64,000 bases of DNA from Nitrospirota bacterium (GTDB lineage Bacteria > Nitrospirota > Nitrospiria > Nitrospirales > Nitrospiraceae): contig JAUXQT010000003.1 in the NCBI GenBank assembly GCA_030682135.1, positions 1 to 64,000 on the forward strand, in the 5' to 3' direction. Made by a program: the position numbers and the translations under genes. The notes beneath the pieces were generated by a model. It had not been told where the DNA came from, ran no database searches, and saw only the letters and a program-made list of their open reading frames with translations. Positions within the stretch are counted from its first letter, which is position 1; every line of letters starts with the position of its first letter. Positions 16,890 through 24,496 of this stretch are shown piece after piece.

Positions 16890-18170
16890 ATGGGTCGTTT
16901 CACCGCCCGCCCACTAACGTTTCTGATCACTGGGTTCGGCTGGCTCCTGCTTTCTTCCCTGTTGGGATTAGCCATCCTCATTGGATTGATCCATGGCACG
17001 CCGCTGCCCTCGTGGTTACGGCTGGTCCATGTGCATGCCATCCTCATCGGCGGCATCCTGCAACTCATGATCGGGGGACTCTGTACGTCCCTATCGCACA
17101 GCTCCCAGGGCGACGGAGCTCCCTCGAAATCTCATCTAGGGCTGTTCGTCATCCTCAATGCCGCCACGGCCGGTTTGCTCGTGGGGTTCGGTCTCGAAGG
17201 CATGAGGATCGCCGGCCTAGCTGGGATAGTGATACTGGGAACAGTCGCCTCTCTCGCCCCGGCAGCCTGGCAATATGCTCGACAAAGCCCGGCTCAACCA
17301 GCCAATCCCTCGTGGCTCTATCGATTCTCAGTCATCGCCTTACTTGGAGGATTGGCCATCGGCATCGCGATGGCCTTCCGAGTCATGCCGGAATTCTATG
17401 CCCATGCGCGACTCCTTCACCTCCATCTGATTCTGATGGGTTTCGTGACGTTGGCCATGATCGGTGCCACGCAGCGGCTCCTGCCGATCATCTTGCAGAC
17501 CGAACTCTATAGTCCCAAACTCGCTCGGCTTGTATCGATCTTGCTTCCTGCAGGCTTCGCCATCCTCATCGGGGGATTCATCACCTCCTCCCTCAGACTG
17601 GAACTCGCGATCGGAGGACTGCTCGTCCTCAGCATCGGCCTCTACGCCTATAATCTCCTTCGTACATGGACCAGCTCAGGCCGGCCGGGGAACGCCGCTT
17701 CCGATCATCTCCTGGTCGCCACGTTCTTCCTGGTCCTCATGATGATTATGGGCGTCCTCGTCGGAGCCAACTTCCTTCCGCAACTCCCCGTATTGCCGTT
17801 TGGATCGTTGCACCTCGCAGCCTATACTCACATGGCCTTGATCGGATTTATCCTGCAGACGGTCTTGGGAGTCTTGTCCTTTGGCATTCCTGAAATGCTG
17901 GCGGCCAGCCGAGTCGCAAGCCGGAAAAAACAGGGCCCCTATCGAGAGCAACTCGCAGCCATCATGGACCGGTGGCGAGCCGTTCAGCTGGCAGGATTGA
18001 GCTTGGGAACCATGAGCTTCGGCGTACTCGCAGCGATGACCTGGAACTTCCCGCTCAATTCACTCCCCATGCAGATCGCCACCTGGGTCACCGTCGGCTT
18101 GCTCCTGAGCAGCCTGGCCCTCTTTACCGCCAAACTCGCCTGGGCCTTTGGAGTTCGTCCCCAAGAATAA
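16890..18170 (+). CDS. 12-TM membrane protein, haem-copper oxidase subunit I / NnrS-like, 426 aa
   Basis: Twelve hydrophobic helices are visible. Histidines lie inside several of them: LRLVHVHAILIGGILQLMIG, LLHLHLILMGFVTLAMIGA and AAYTHMALIGFILQTVLG. This intramembrane His pattern recalls haem-copper oxidase subunit I and the haem/copper NnrS family involved in nitric oxide response. A genuine oxidase role is doubtful, since no subunit II, cytochrome or assembly gene is adjacent and the full catalytic His set is not apparent. A strong AGGAGG precedes ATG 16890. A family-1 repeat abuts the ribosome binding site. Confidence 0.75.
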   Translation: MGRFTARPLTFLITGFGWLLLSSLLGLAILIGLIHGTPLPSWLRLVHVHAILIGGILQLMIGGLCTSLSHSSQGDGAPSKSHLGLFVILNAATAGLLVGFGLEGMRIAGLAGIVILGTVASLAPAAWQYARQSPAQPANPSWLYRFSVIALLGGLAIGIAMAFRVMPEFYAHARLLHLHLILMGFVTLAMIGATQRLLPIILQTELYSPKLARLVSILLPAGFAILIGGFITSSLRLELAIGGLLVLSIGLYAYNLLRTWTSSGRPGNAASDHLLVATFFLVLMMIMGVLVGANFLPQLPVLPFGSLHLAAYTHMALIGFILQTVLGVLSFGIPEMLAASRVASRKKQGPYREQLAAIMDRWRAVQLAGLSLGTMSFGVLAAMTWNFPLNSLPMQIATWVTVGLLLSSLALFTAKLAWAFGVRPQE

Positions 18171-18206
18171 TTACCTCTCCCATGTTGTTGGGTACTAGGC
18201 ACTCTT

Positions 18207-18986
18207 ATGGAAGAAGCCATAACTTTTCACGATCGCAATGGCCATAACGTGGCGGCAATCCTCAGCACGCCCGATAAGCCAACGGCAGGTGTCGCCGTAC
18301 TGTGCCACGGGTTTCTTTCCGGCAAGAACAGCACAACCAACAACACCTTGACCCGCCTCCTCAATGAGCAGGGCCTGGCGACCTTTCGATTCGACTTTTT
18401 CGGCCAAGGAGAGAGCGACGGACCGTTCGAAGCGATCACCACCACGCTGGCGATCGCACAAACTGAAGCCGCCCTGGATCTGGTGACCGCCAAGGGATAC
18501 AACCGAATCGGGCTCGTCGGCTCAAGCTTCGGAGGGCTCGTGGCCATTCTGACGACAGCCAGACGTCAGGACATCACCTGCTTAGCCCTGAAATGTCCAG
18601 TGGTGGATTTTGCGGAAGAGCTGCGCGTAACATTCGGACCTGAAGAATTGGCTCGATGGCAAGCCACGGACACGATTCCGAACATCATGGGCGGGCCAGA
18701 CCGGGTTCGTTTGCGGTATGGCTTTTACGAAGACTGCCTCAGACAGATTGCTTATGGGCCAGCTGAACGAATTACGGCACCGACGCTGATTGTACAGGGC
18801 GACCATGATGAATGTGTCCCCCTCCATCAAAGCCAACGATTGCACGAGGTGCTGGGAGGTCCGAAGCGGCTGGATCTCCTGCCAGGCGCCGATCACCGGT
18901 TCACGCGAGGGGAAGACTTTCTCCAGATGACCACCTCGATCAGCGAGTGGCTCGTCAGGCATCTCCTCGTGAAACGTGAAGCGTGA
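18207..18986 (+). CDS. Alpha/beta hydrolase (serine aminopeptidase S33-like), 259 aa
   Basis: This is a cytosolic alpha/beta hydrolase. Features in order are VAVLCHGFLSGKNSTTN (oxyanion loop), FRFDFFGQGESDG, IGLVGSSFGGLVAIL (nucleophile in GSSFGG), LIVQGDHDECVPLHQS (acid) and LPGADHRFTRGEDF (histidine). The arrangement matches S33-type acyl/peptide hydrolases with an unknown substrate. No signal peptide is present. The last codons, LLVKREA, come from a GTGAAAC/GTGAAGC heptamer repeat that overlaps the gene end. This suggests that the C-terminus was set by repeat invasion. Confidence 0.88.
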   Translation: MEEAITFHDRNGHNVAAILSTPDKPTAGVAVLCHGFLSGKNSTTNNTLTRLLNEQGLATFRFDFFGQGESDGPFEAITTTLAIAQTEAALDLVTAKGYNRIGLVGSSFGGLVAILTTARRQDITCLALKCPVVDFAEELRVTFGPEELARWQATDTIPNIMGGPDRVRLRYGFYEDCLRQIAYGPAERITAPTLIVQGDHDECVPLHQSQRLHEVLGGPKRLDLLPGADHRFTRGEDFLQMTTSISEWLVRHLLVKREA

Positions 18987-19067
18987 AGCGTATCTCGCAA
19001 GAATTCCGAATCCGGGTCTGCAACGAGACACGAACGAAGCAAGCGGGATTTTTCAGCATCCTGTTAG
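18965..19067. repeat. Heptamer repeat plus half of a family-1 repeat
   Basis: CTCGTGAAACGTGAAGCGTGAAGCGTATCTCGC is the GTGAAGC-type heptamer string overlapping the hydrolase stop. Downstream, GGGATTTTTCAGCATCCTGTTAGG (19046-19067) matches only the right-hand terminal repeat of family 1, so this is a deletion remnant. It lies directly before the next start codon. Confidence 0.7.
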
Positions 19068-19074
19068 GTCATAC

Positions 19075-19527
19075 ATGATTACTGAAGGCATCCAACAAGT
19101 CTTAACCGTGTTGTATCCCCTCTACAAAGAGGAGGTCTATCGCCGACGCGAGCAGATGATGCGGCTCACGGCCTTCGGTTCACTGGGCCTGATGGCCATG
19201 CTGTTCGCCCTCCTCTTGAGCCCACAGAAGGATCGCCTCACGAGCTTCGATGCACTGGTCCTAGGCGTTGCCAGTCTCATCTGGTGCGGGCTGTTCTGCG
19301 CGTTGATCCTCCAGCAACAGTCCCGACATCGGCTGGCCAAACAAGTCCTGATTCAGCTCGAACAAGCGTTGGGGTTTTACGAAGACGGCCTTTTTGTCGA
19401 GAATCATACTCTCTACCCGGAAGGATGGAAGACCGCCTGGCAGGGTGATCGGACCGCGATCCTCTACTTTGCATCGCTCTGGTCATTGACGGGATTGTTC
19501 CTTCTCTCGCTCCTCTTCTCCTCATAG
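19075..19527 (+). CDS. Two-TM membrane protein, 150 aa
   Basis: I choose ATG 19075 (MITEGIQQVLTVLYPLYKEE), because the upstream part of the track ORF is repeat DNA. Two adjacent transmembrane segments (FGSLGLMAMLFALLL and SFDALVLGVASLIWCGLFCALIL) are followed by a soluble amphipathic region. A third C-terminal helix, ILYFASLWSLTGLFLLSLL, ends the protein. No family is recognised. It is a simple inner-membrane protein with no operon partner. Its upstream region is made of repeat remnants. Confidence 0.7.
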   Translation: MITEGIQQVLTVLYPLYKEEVYRRREQMMRLTAFGSLGLMAMLFALLLSPQKDRLTSFDALVLGVASLIWCGLFCALILQQQSRHRLAKQVLIQLEQALGFYEDGLFVENHTLYPEGWKTAWQGDRTAILYFASLWSLTGLFLLSLLFSS

Positions 19528-19586
19528 AGGCCGGTCACAGCCCTCACAACATTTAGACTTCCAACGCTGCGCCCTTTCTTGCCGTC

Positions 19587-19615
19587 TCTAGCAGGCGGCG
19601 AAAAAACTCGGTGTA
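19587..19615 (-). repeat. Family-1 terminal fragment
   Basis: CTAGCAGGCGGCGAAAAAACTCGG resembles the terminal sequence CTAGCAGGATGCTGAAAAAGTCCGCC of complete copies. Only this end is visible, 56 bases upstream of the full copy at 19671. Confidence 0.55.
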
Positions 19616-19670
19616 TGAGAAAGAGCATAGCCAACATGCTCCGAATTGCACCGTGGCTGGAACAACCACA

Positions 19671-19792
19671 GGATGCTCAAAAAGGCCGTCCAGCAAGGCC
19701 GCAGGCGAGTCGAAACCGGAAGCGTACCCTTCGGGGTACGTTGAGGATTTCGATGAACCGAGAACGAAGCTGGCGGACTTTTTCAGCATCCT
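19671..19792 (+). repeat. Family-1 palindromic repeat, copy d (clearest copy)
   Basis: AGGATGCTCAAAAAGGCCG and CGGACTTTTTCAGCATCCT form the terminal inverted repeats. The centre has a perfect stem CGTACCC-TTCG-GGGTACG. Intermediate segments GTCGAAACCGG and GAGGATTTCGATG extend the palindrome. No ORF is encoded, so it behaves like a REP- or MITE-type non-autonomous element. Confidence 0.9.
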
Positions 19793-19999
19793 GCTAGGAA
19801 ATTTCTTCCGGCCTTTCCCTCTTCTCTCTACAGCCATACTGGTACACCGCCATCGCAAACTGACAATTTCCTCGCCAATCGAACGATTTTCACGAAAAAT
19901 GCAGATGTACTCCCCTGCATGAACAGGGCATGCGCTTTGCGTAGCTATCACCATCTGTTCCAACACCGTTTTGATTGTTTGACTGCAAGGGAAGGTACC

Positions 20000-20947
20000 G
20001 TGACCCCGGTCCTCACATCGTACCCCATCAAATATATCTTCCTCACCCTCACCCTGTTCGCAGGCTTCACCGCCTCGACGGTCATCGCTGCTGAACATGG
20101 CAGGGAAGGCCCTCATAGCCTGATTCATCGGCCACAGGCAGAACGCCCTGCTCCGTCCGCGCCAATCCAAGGGACCGGGGTCAGACCTCTCAACGGTCAA
20201 CCGCCTCGCCTCGCACCGCAAACCGAACTGCCAAAAACCTCAGCACCGCCAACAAGCGCGCCAGTGAAACATCATCGAAAACTCGCCACGCGCCCAACCA
20301 ATGTATCGGCCGCTCTTGCAGCCCGGGAAACATCGATCGCCGCAGCAGGGCAAGTGACGCGGACGACAGCCGATTCCAGCAAGGCGACTGCGCCTCCGGC
20401 AACGGCGCCAGGATCACAATCGACAGCAAGCCTCTTCGCAGGAGCCACCTCGACTGCTGCCGCGACGGCAACCCCAAGATCTCTCACACCATCTCCCTTA
20501 GCCAACATGGCAGCAACCAGCCCTGTAGCCTCGACTGGAAGCGGTTCCGCTCCTTCACCCGGTGGTTCGAGATCGGCAGTGAACCTGCTCAGGACCTCCG
20601 CAATTGCGAGTCTGCTCCAAGCCCCCACGCCAGTGGTCATCGCACCTCCGTCATCCCCGCCCCCTTCGACACCTCCATCGACACCTCCTCCCGGCCCATC
20701 GACTGGAAGCGTCACACTCTCATGGGCGGCAAATGGGGAACCAGACCTGGCAGGCTATAAAATCTACGTCGGCACGGCGTCCGGCCGGTACGATTTCTCT
20801 GGATCGCCTTTCATGACTGGACTCGTCACGAGCTATAGGGTCTCCAATCTTCCTGTCCCACTAACCTACTTCTTCGCCTTATCCGCCTACGACAATGCCG
20901 GGAACGAGAGTTCACTCTCGGCGGAAATCAGCAACAGCCTCTACTGA
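20000..20947 (+). CDS. Secreted Ala/Ser/Thr/Pro-rich protein with fibronectin type III domain, 315 aa
   Basis: GTG 20000 is chosen as start because GGAAGG lies just upstream and the following residues form a signal peptide (IKYIFLTLTLFAGFTASTVIAAE). The middle 180 residues are low-complexity Ala/Thr/Ser/Pro, probably an extended or glycosylated stalk. It contains PPSSPPPSTPPSTPPPGP immediately before one fibronectin type III module (SVTLSWAANGEPDLAGYKIY ... YFFALSAYDNAGNESSLS). This fits a surface or secreted adhesive protein. The exact function is unknown. A family-1 repeat begins two bases after the stop codon. Confidence 0.82.
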   Translation: MTPVLTSYPIKYIFLTLTLFAGFTASTVIAAEHGREGPHSLIHRPQAERPAPSAPIQGTGVRPLNGQPPRLAPQTELPKTSAPPTSAPVKHHRKLATRPTNVSAALAARETSIAAAGQVTRTTADSSKATAPPATAPGSQSTASLFAGATSTAAATATPRSLTPSPLANMAATSPVASTGSGSAPSPGGSRSAVNLLRTSAIASLLQAPTPVVIAPPSSPPPSTPPSTPPPGPSTGSVTLSWAANGEPDLAGYKIYVGTASGRYDFSGSPFMTGLVTSYRVSNLPVPLTYFFALSAYDNAGNESSLSAEISNSLY

Positions 20948-20948
20948 C

Positions 20949-21070
20949 GGCTGCTGAAAACGGTCCCCGGCTTCGTTCTCACCTCGCCAACATCCTCAAC
21001 GTAGCCGAGAGGCTACGCCTCCGGTGTTGCCATCGGCTGCGGCCTTGCCGGATGACCGCTTTGAGCAGCC
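20949..21070 (-). repeat. Family-1 palindromic repeat, copy e
   Basis: GGCTGCTGAAAACGG and the inverse CCGCTTTGAGCAGCC are the ends, with an AACGTAGCCGAGAGGCTACG central hairpin. Relative to other copies the hairpin changed on both arms (GTAGCC/GGCTAC instead of GTACCC/GGGTAC), retaining pairing. It starts two bases after the preceding stop codon. Confidence 0.85.
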
Positions 21071-21107
21071 TATCCTTGCTGGAGATCAGAAGAAGGTGCT
21101 CTCGTAC

Positions 21108-21270
21108 GGGATGCTCAAACAGACGAGTCCACTAGGCCGCAGGGAGTCCGGCGACTGAGGCGTACGTTTCTCTCCCGCCCACCCCGAGCTGCCGAAACCG
21201 CTCTTTCACCCGAGGTACGTCGCAAGGAGACGGACGACTGAGAACGACATGGAAAACATTTTGAGCGCTG
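21108..21270 (+). repeat. Degenerate family-1-like repeat, copy f
   Basis: GGGATGCTCAAACAGACGAG, TAGGCCGCAGG, GAGGCGTACG and GGTACGTCGCAAGGA occur in the usual order, but with an extra ~40-base segment between the hairpin arms. The right end is poorly kept. It seems to be a decayed or rearranged member. Confidence 0.5.
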
Positions 21271-21302
21271 CCTCGGATGTGAATTGCAGGCAGGGACTAG
21301 AT

Positions 21303-21425
21303 AGGATGCTCAAAGCGGTCATCCAACGAGGCCGCAGGGGAGAAATAACCGGAGGCGTACCCTCAGGGGTACGTTGAGGATTATTTCGATCCGAGAACGA
21401 AGTTGGGGATCGCTTTCAGCATCCT
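21303..21425 (+). repeat. Family-1 palindromic repeat, copy g
   Basis: AGGATGCTCAAAGCGGTCATCC and GGATCGCTTTCAGCATCCT are inverted ends with coordinated changes (GCGGTCATCC against GGATCGC). The TAG stop of the minus-strand SUMF1-fold gene overlaps the right end. Confidence 0.9.
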
Positions 21426-22224
21426 ATCGCGATTGGGCGCAGCGGAAGCCCGTGTAACTATTGCGGGTCTCAGGCGGAAGCTTGAAACGTCCATAGGTGA
21501 GAAGATATTTCGGCGCGTCTGACCAGGATCCGCCGCGGAGTACTTTAAATTGACCTGACTCAGGTCCTTGCGGATTGTGTTCCGGCGAGTTCTCGTAGTA
21601 GTTCACTCCGTACCAATCCTCTACCCATTCCCCGACGTTCCCGGCCAATTGGTAGAGCCCATAGGGACTCTTGCCCTGCTCATAGGATTGCACGGGCATC
21701 AAAACCTGGCTATAGCTGAACCGCGCACCCAATGCGTAATTCGCCAGTTCCTTATTCGGAACCTGATTGCCCCAGGGATACAATCGTCCATCCGTTCCTC
21801 TGGCCGACTTTTCCCATTCCGCTTCGGTCGGAAGCCGCTTCCTCTTCCACCGGCAATAGGCATCCGCATCGGACCAGTCCACGCCGATCACCGGCCGATC
21901 GCCATGCTGCGACAGCTCGACCATATTCCATTGCCACGGTGCAGGTCGATTCGTCTCAGCGAGAAACACGGCATACTGCGCCGTTGTCACTTCGTAAACG
22001 TCGATGAAGAACCTGGATAACACAACGTGATGCTTGGGACGTTCATCTTCAAGCGCCTGCATCCCGTCGACACCCATCGTAAACGGCCCTTCGGGAACCT
22101 CGACCATCGGAGTTTCAACAGGGGGCTGCAGCTCCAGGGCCTTCGATCTTCTCAGGCGATCAAGTTGAGCCTCGCTGAAAGACACGGTAATGGCCAAGAA
22201 TAGAAGAATGCTCAAAAAGGCCAT
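21424..22224 (-). CDS. SUMF1/FGE-fold exported protein, 266 aa
   Basis: The fold of formylglycine-generating enzymes is recognised in MVEVPEGPFTMGVDG, FFIDVYEVTTAQYAVFL, PVIGVDWSDADAYCRWKRKR, LPTEAEWEKSARG and LAGNVGEWVEDWYG. The end is VLRGGSWSDAP...TGFRCAQSR. The catalytic cysteine pair of true FGE is not seen in the C-terminal part, so a non-sulfatase role (ligand binding or another modification) is likelier. The start is set at ATG 22224, giving a signal peptide (MAFLSILLFLAITVSFSEAQ). The track's longer frame reads through repeat DNA. Both the start codon and the stop codon lie within family-1 repeat copies. Confidence 0.85.
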   Translation of the reverse strand: MAFLSILLFLAITVSFSEAQLDRLRRSKALELQPPVETPMVEVPEGPFTMGVDGMQALEDERPKHHVVLSRFFIDVYEVTTAQYAVFLAETNRPAPWQWNMVELSQHGDRPVIGVDWSDADAYCRWKRKRLPTEAEWEKSARGTDGRLYPWGNQVPNKELANYALGARFSYSQVLMPVQSYEQGKSPYGLYQLAGNVGEWVEDWYGVNYYENSPEHNPQGPESGQFKVLRGGSWSDAPKYLLTYGRFKLPPETRNSYTGFRCAQSR

Positions 22225-22328
22225 CCAACGCGGCCGCAGGCGAGAGAAAACCGGAGGCGTACCCTTAGGGGTACGTTGAGGATTTTGTCGAGCCGAGAAC
22301 AAAGTTGGTGGCATTTTTCAGCATTCTT
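22204..22328 (+). repeat. Family-1 palindromic repeat, copy h
   Basis: AAGAATGCTCAAAAAGGCC and GGCATTTTTCAGCATTCTT are the ends; the central stem is CGTACCC-TTAG-GGGTACG. The copy covers the start codon of the SUMF1-fold gene on one side and reaches one base from the stop of the methyltransferase gene on the other. Confidence 0.88.
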
Positions 22329-22329
22329 C

Positions 22330-22992
22330 TCAATGGATGATCCCGCCGACGACCCAATGCCGATCATCCGGCACATCGATGATCAACCGCGTCAAATTCA
22401 TTTGCGCCAATTGTGCGCTGATTTCATCTTCGGTGAACGCCGCTAGTAACGAGTTGTAGAAATCTCTCCTAAGAATGTCCGGAGCCCCTGAGGCATACCG
22501 GTCGACGATCGCCTGCGCCTCTTCCGGCGATTCCGGCCGCAAGAGGTCCATCACGAGCACAGGCGAACCAGGCTTCACCGCCACACGTAATTTGTGCCAG
22601 AACTGCAGCGGGTTCGGCACGTGATGTAACAGGCTATTAGACATGGCGGCATCGGCCATATTGGCCCCGGCAAGGTCCTGAAAGCGCTCACAGCGAAAGG
22701 TGATACGATCGGACAGCCCCGCTTGCCGCACCCTGTCCTCGGCCAACCGGATCATCGGAGAAGAGGCGTCGATCGCAGTAATCCGACAGCCTGGCACCGC
22801 GCAAGCCAAACGAATGGGAATATCGCCAGGGCCACAACCCAGGTCGAGCACATGGCCCTCGGAGAATTCCGGAAAGTATTCACGAAATAGATCGACGAAG
22901 CCCTGGTTCTCCTGCGAGAAGTCCGCCGCCGCATAGGCCTGGACCTGCGCATCGTCCTCCATCAATTCAGGTTCGAGCACGCGCAGCATCAT
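22330..22992 (-). CDS. Class I SAM-dependent methyltransferase, 220 aa
   Basis: Rossmann methyltransferase motifs are present in order: VLDLGCGPGDIPIRLA (motif I), ITAIDASSPMIRLAEDRV (motif II acid), RFQDLAGANMADAAMSNSLL and VLVMDLLRPESPEEA. No substrate-specific domain is seen; UbiE-like small-molecule methylation is a possibility only. A clear AAAGGAG lies upstream of the double ATG at 22992. The upstream gap contains an inverted heptamer repeat. It is followed directly by the family-1 copy h. Confidence 0.88.
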   Translation of the reverse strand: MMLRVLEPELMEDDAQVQAYAAADFSQENQGFVDLFREYFPEFSEGHVLDLGCGPGDIPIRLACAVPGCRITAIDASSPMIRLAEDRVRQAGLSDRITFRCERFQDLAGANMADAAMSNSLLHHVPNPLQFWHKLRVAVKPGSPVLVMDLLRPESPEEAQAIVDRYASGAPDILRRDFYNSLLAAFTEDEISAQLAQMNLTRLIIDVPDDRHWVVGGIIH

Positions 22993-23014
22993 GAGATCAC
23001 TCCTTTAAAAGCAG

Positions 23015-23090
23015 ATGGCCGATGGCTAATAGCAGAAAAGGATTGGACAGTCTCCCCGTTCATCGCTCTTGCCATCGGCCATAGGCTATC
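23015..23090. repeat. Inverted heptamer-periodic repeat (GATGGCC type)
   Basis: GATGGCC, GATGGCT, AATAGCA on the left are answered by TGCCATC, GGCCATA, GGCTATC on the right across ~30 bases. The element fills the gap between the MOSC gene stop and the methyltransferase start. Confidence 0.7.
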
Positions 23091-23574
23091 AGCTCTTTAT
23101 CTCGACAGCGTCACCGGGCCTCACCAGCCCCTCCCGCAACACCTTGGCATAGACCCGGCTCCAGCCAGGATGCTTTTTCTGGGAGATGCGCTGATAGTCC
23201 CCGTCCTGAAACCATGGCGCGTTGTGACTGCAGGGAACCGTGTAACTCATCACTTCAAGCCGGACATCCGAACCGACCGACATCACCACGCCAGGTCGAA
23301 TGAGCTCCCAGTCCAACCCTGCCAGCGTCAGGTTCTCCCCCGACGATCCTGAGTTAATCGGATGTCCTTCATCCTGAAGCCGCTCAAGAAGCTCGAGCGA
23401 GAAGAGACAGACAGCCCGATCCGGCCCACCATGCACTTTGAGGTTTCGTTGCCGGTCGCCCTCCACACCCCGTTCCGTCAGCTTCGCTTCACGAATCGGC
23501 TTTTTCGGCACACCTCCATCAGAGACGTTGATCTGATGCACATGAGGAGAGGACGGTCGTCCTGGTGCGGTCAT
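23089..23574 (-). CDS. MOSC-domain protein, 161 aa
   Basis: MOSC domains occur in molybdenum-cofactor sulfurase C-termini and in stand-alone proteins such as YiiM that use molybdopterin cofactors. Signatures seen are EAKLTERGVEGDRQRNLKVH, GGPDRAVCLFSLELL, SGSSGENLTLAGLDWELIRPG and the conserved cysteine segment VMSYTVPCSHNAPW. The stand-alone length is typical. It overlaps prmA by four bases, so the two genes are co-translated, though no functional tie is obvious. Confidence 0.88.
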   Translation of the reverse strand: MTAPGRPSSPHVHQINVSDGGVPKKPIREAKLTERGVEGDRQRNLKVHGGPDRAVCLFSLELLERLQDEGHPINSGSSGENLTLAGLDWELIRPGVVMSVGSDVRLEVMSYTVPCSHNAPWFQDGDYQRISQKKHPGWSRVYAKVLREGLVRPGDAVEIKS

Positions 23575-24440
23575 CGGCCGGCTCCCTCGCAGGATTCCCC
23601 CATCAACAATTCCAATGCCACCCAGCCCTCTTGCTCGCGCCGTTGGGAGAACAACGCGCCAACCTTGGAGAAGGCGTCGAGAATCTCCTGCTCTTGATCG
23701 AGCAGAATGCCGGACAACAAGAGCCGCGCACCATGAGTCGCATATTCCCCCAGTTCATCGCACAGCAGCAAGAGCGTCTGGCGGTCGAGATTCGCCAGCA
23801 CGAGATGGGGTCGAGATGATCCGGCGACATCGCTCAGCGTCCCACAGACTAACTGCAGCTCACGTCCAAACCCGTTCTCTATGGCATAGTCTCGTGCGCA
23901 GTCCACCGCAACAGAATCGCATTCCACTCCAAGAGCCGAGGCCGCCCCGAGCCGCAGTGCGACCATCGCCAGAATCCCGCTGCCTGACCCCACATCCAGC
24001 ACGGACTCGCCGCCGTGCACGAGATCTTCCAGCCATTCGAGTAACATCCGCGTCGTCGCATGGTGTCCGGTCCCGAAGGCCTGCTTGGGGTCGAGCACGA
24101 TCTCAATATCTTGAGGGAGCAGCACCGCCTGCTCCCAACTCGGCCGGATGACAATCCGCCGACCGATCCTGATCGGCCGGACCGACTGAGCCCATTGCCT
24201 GTTCCAATCCTGATCCGGCATCGATTGCACCAGCACCTCGGCATCGGCCCCACCGAACTGCTGCAAGACCGCTCGAAGCGCCGCCACATGATCGGCACTC
24301 CACCGGTCGCTCGGCCAATAGAGATGCATCGTAGGGCCATCCTGCCAGGCCCCCTGTACGAAGGGATCCGCCAGCGCGCCCAGGAGTTCTCCCGCGTCGA
24401 TGTCGGCGTGAATCGTGACGTCTATCCAATCCTGTGCCAT
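23571..24440 (-). CDS. prmA: Ribosomal protein L11 methyltransferase, 289 aa
   Basis: The protein trimethylates ribosomal protein L11. The PrmA layout is visible. A small N-terminal substrate-recognition domain is followed by RRIVIRPSWEQ, then the family hallmark VLDPKQAFGTGHHATTRMLL. SAM motif I is SVLDVGSGSGILAMVALRLG, then ECDSVAVDCARDYA and LVLANLDRQTLLLL. The length agrees with E. coli PrmA. It is the first gene of a two-gene unit with the MOSC protein and diverges from the MutS-like gene. Confidence 0.9.
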   Translation of the reverse strand: MAQDWIDVTIHADIDAGELLGALADPFVQGAWQDGPTMHLYWPSDRWSADHVAALRAVLQQFGGADAEVLVQSMPDQDWNRQWAQSVRPIRIGRRIVIRPSWEQAVLLPQDIEIVLDPKQAFGTGHHATTRMLLEWLEDLVHGGESVLDVGSGSGILAMVALRLGAASALGVECDSVAVDCARDYAIENGFGRELQLVCGTLSDVAGSSRPHLVLANLDRQTLLLLCDELGEYATHGARLLLSGILLDQEQEILDAFSKVGALFSQRREQEGWVALELLMGESCEGAGR

Positions 24441-24496
24441 TGAATCCTATCCTGTTATTGACGGAGGGAGGCCCATCCAGTAAGGTCGAAGCGACC

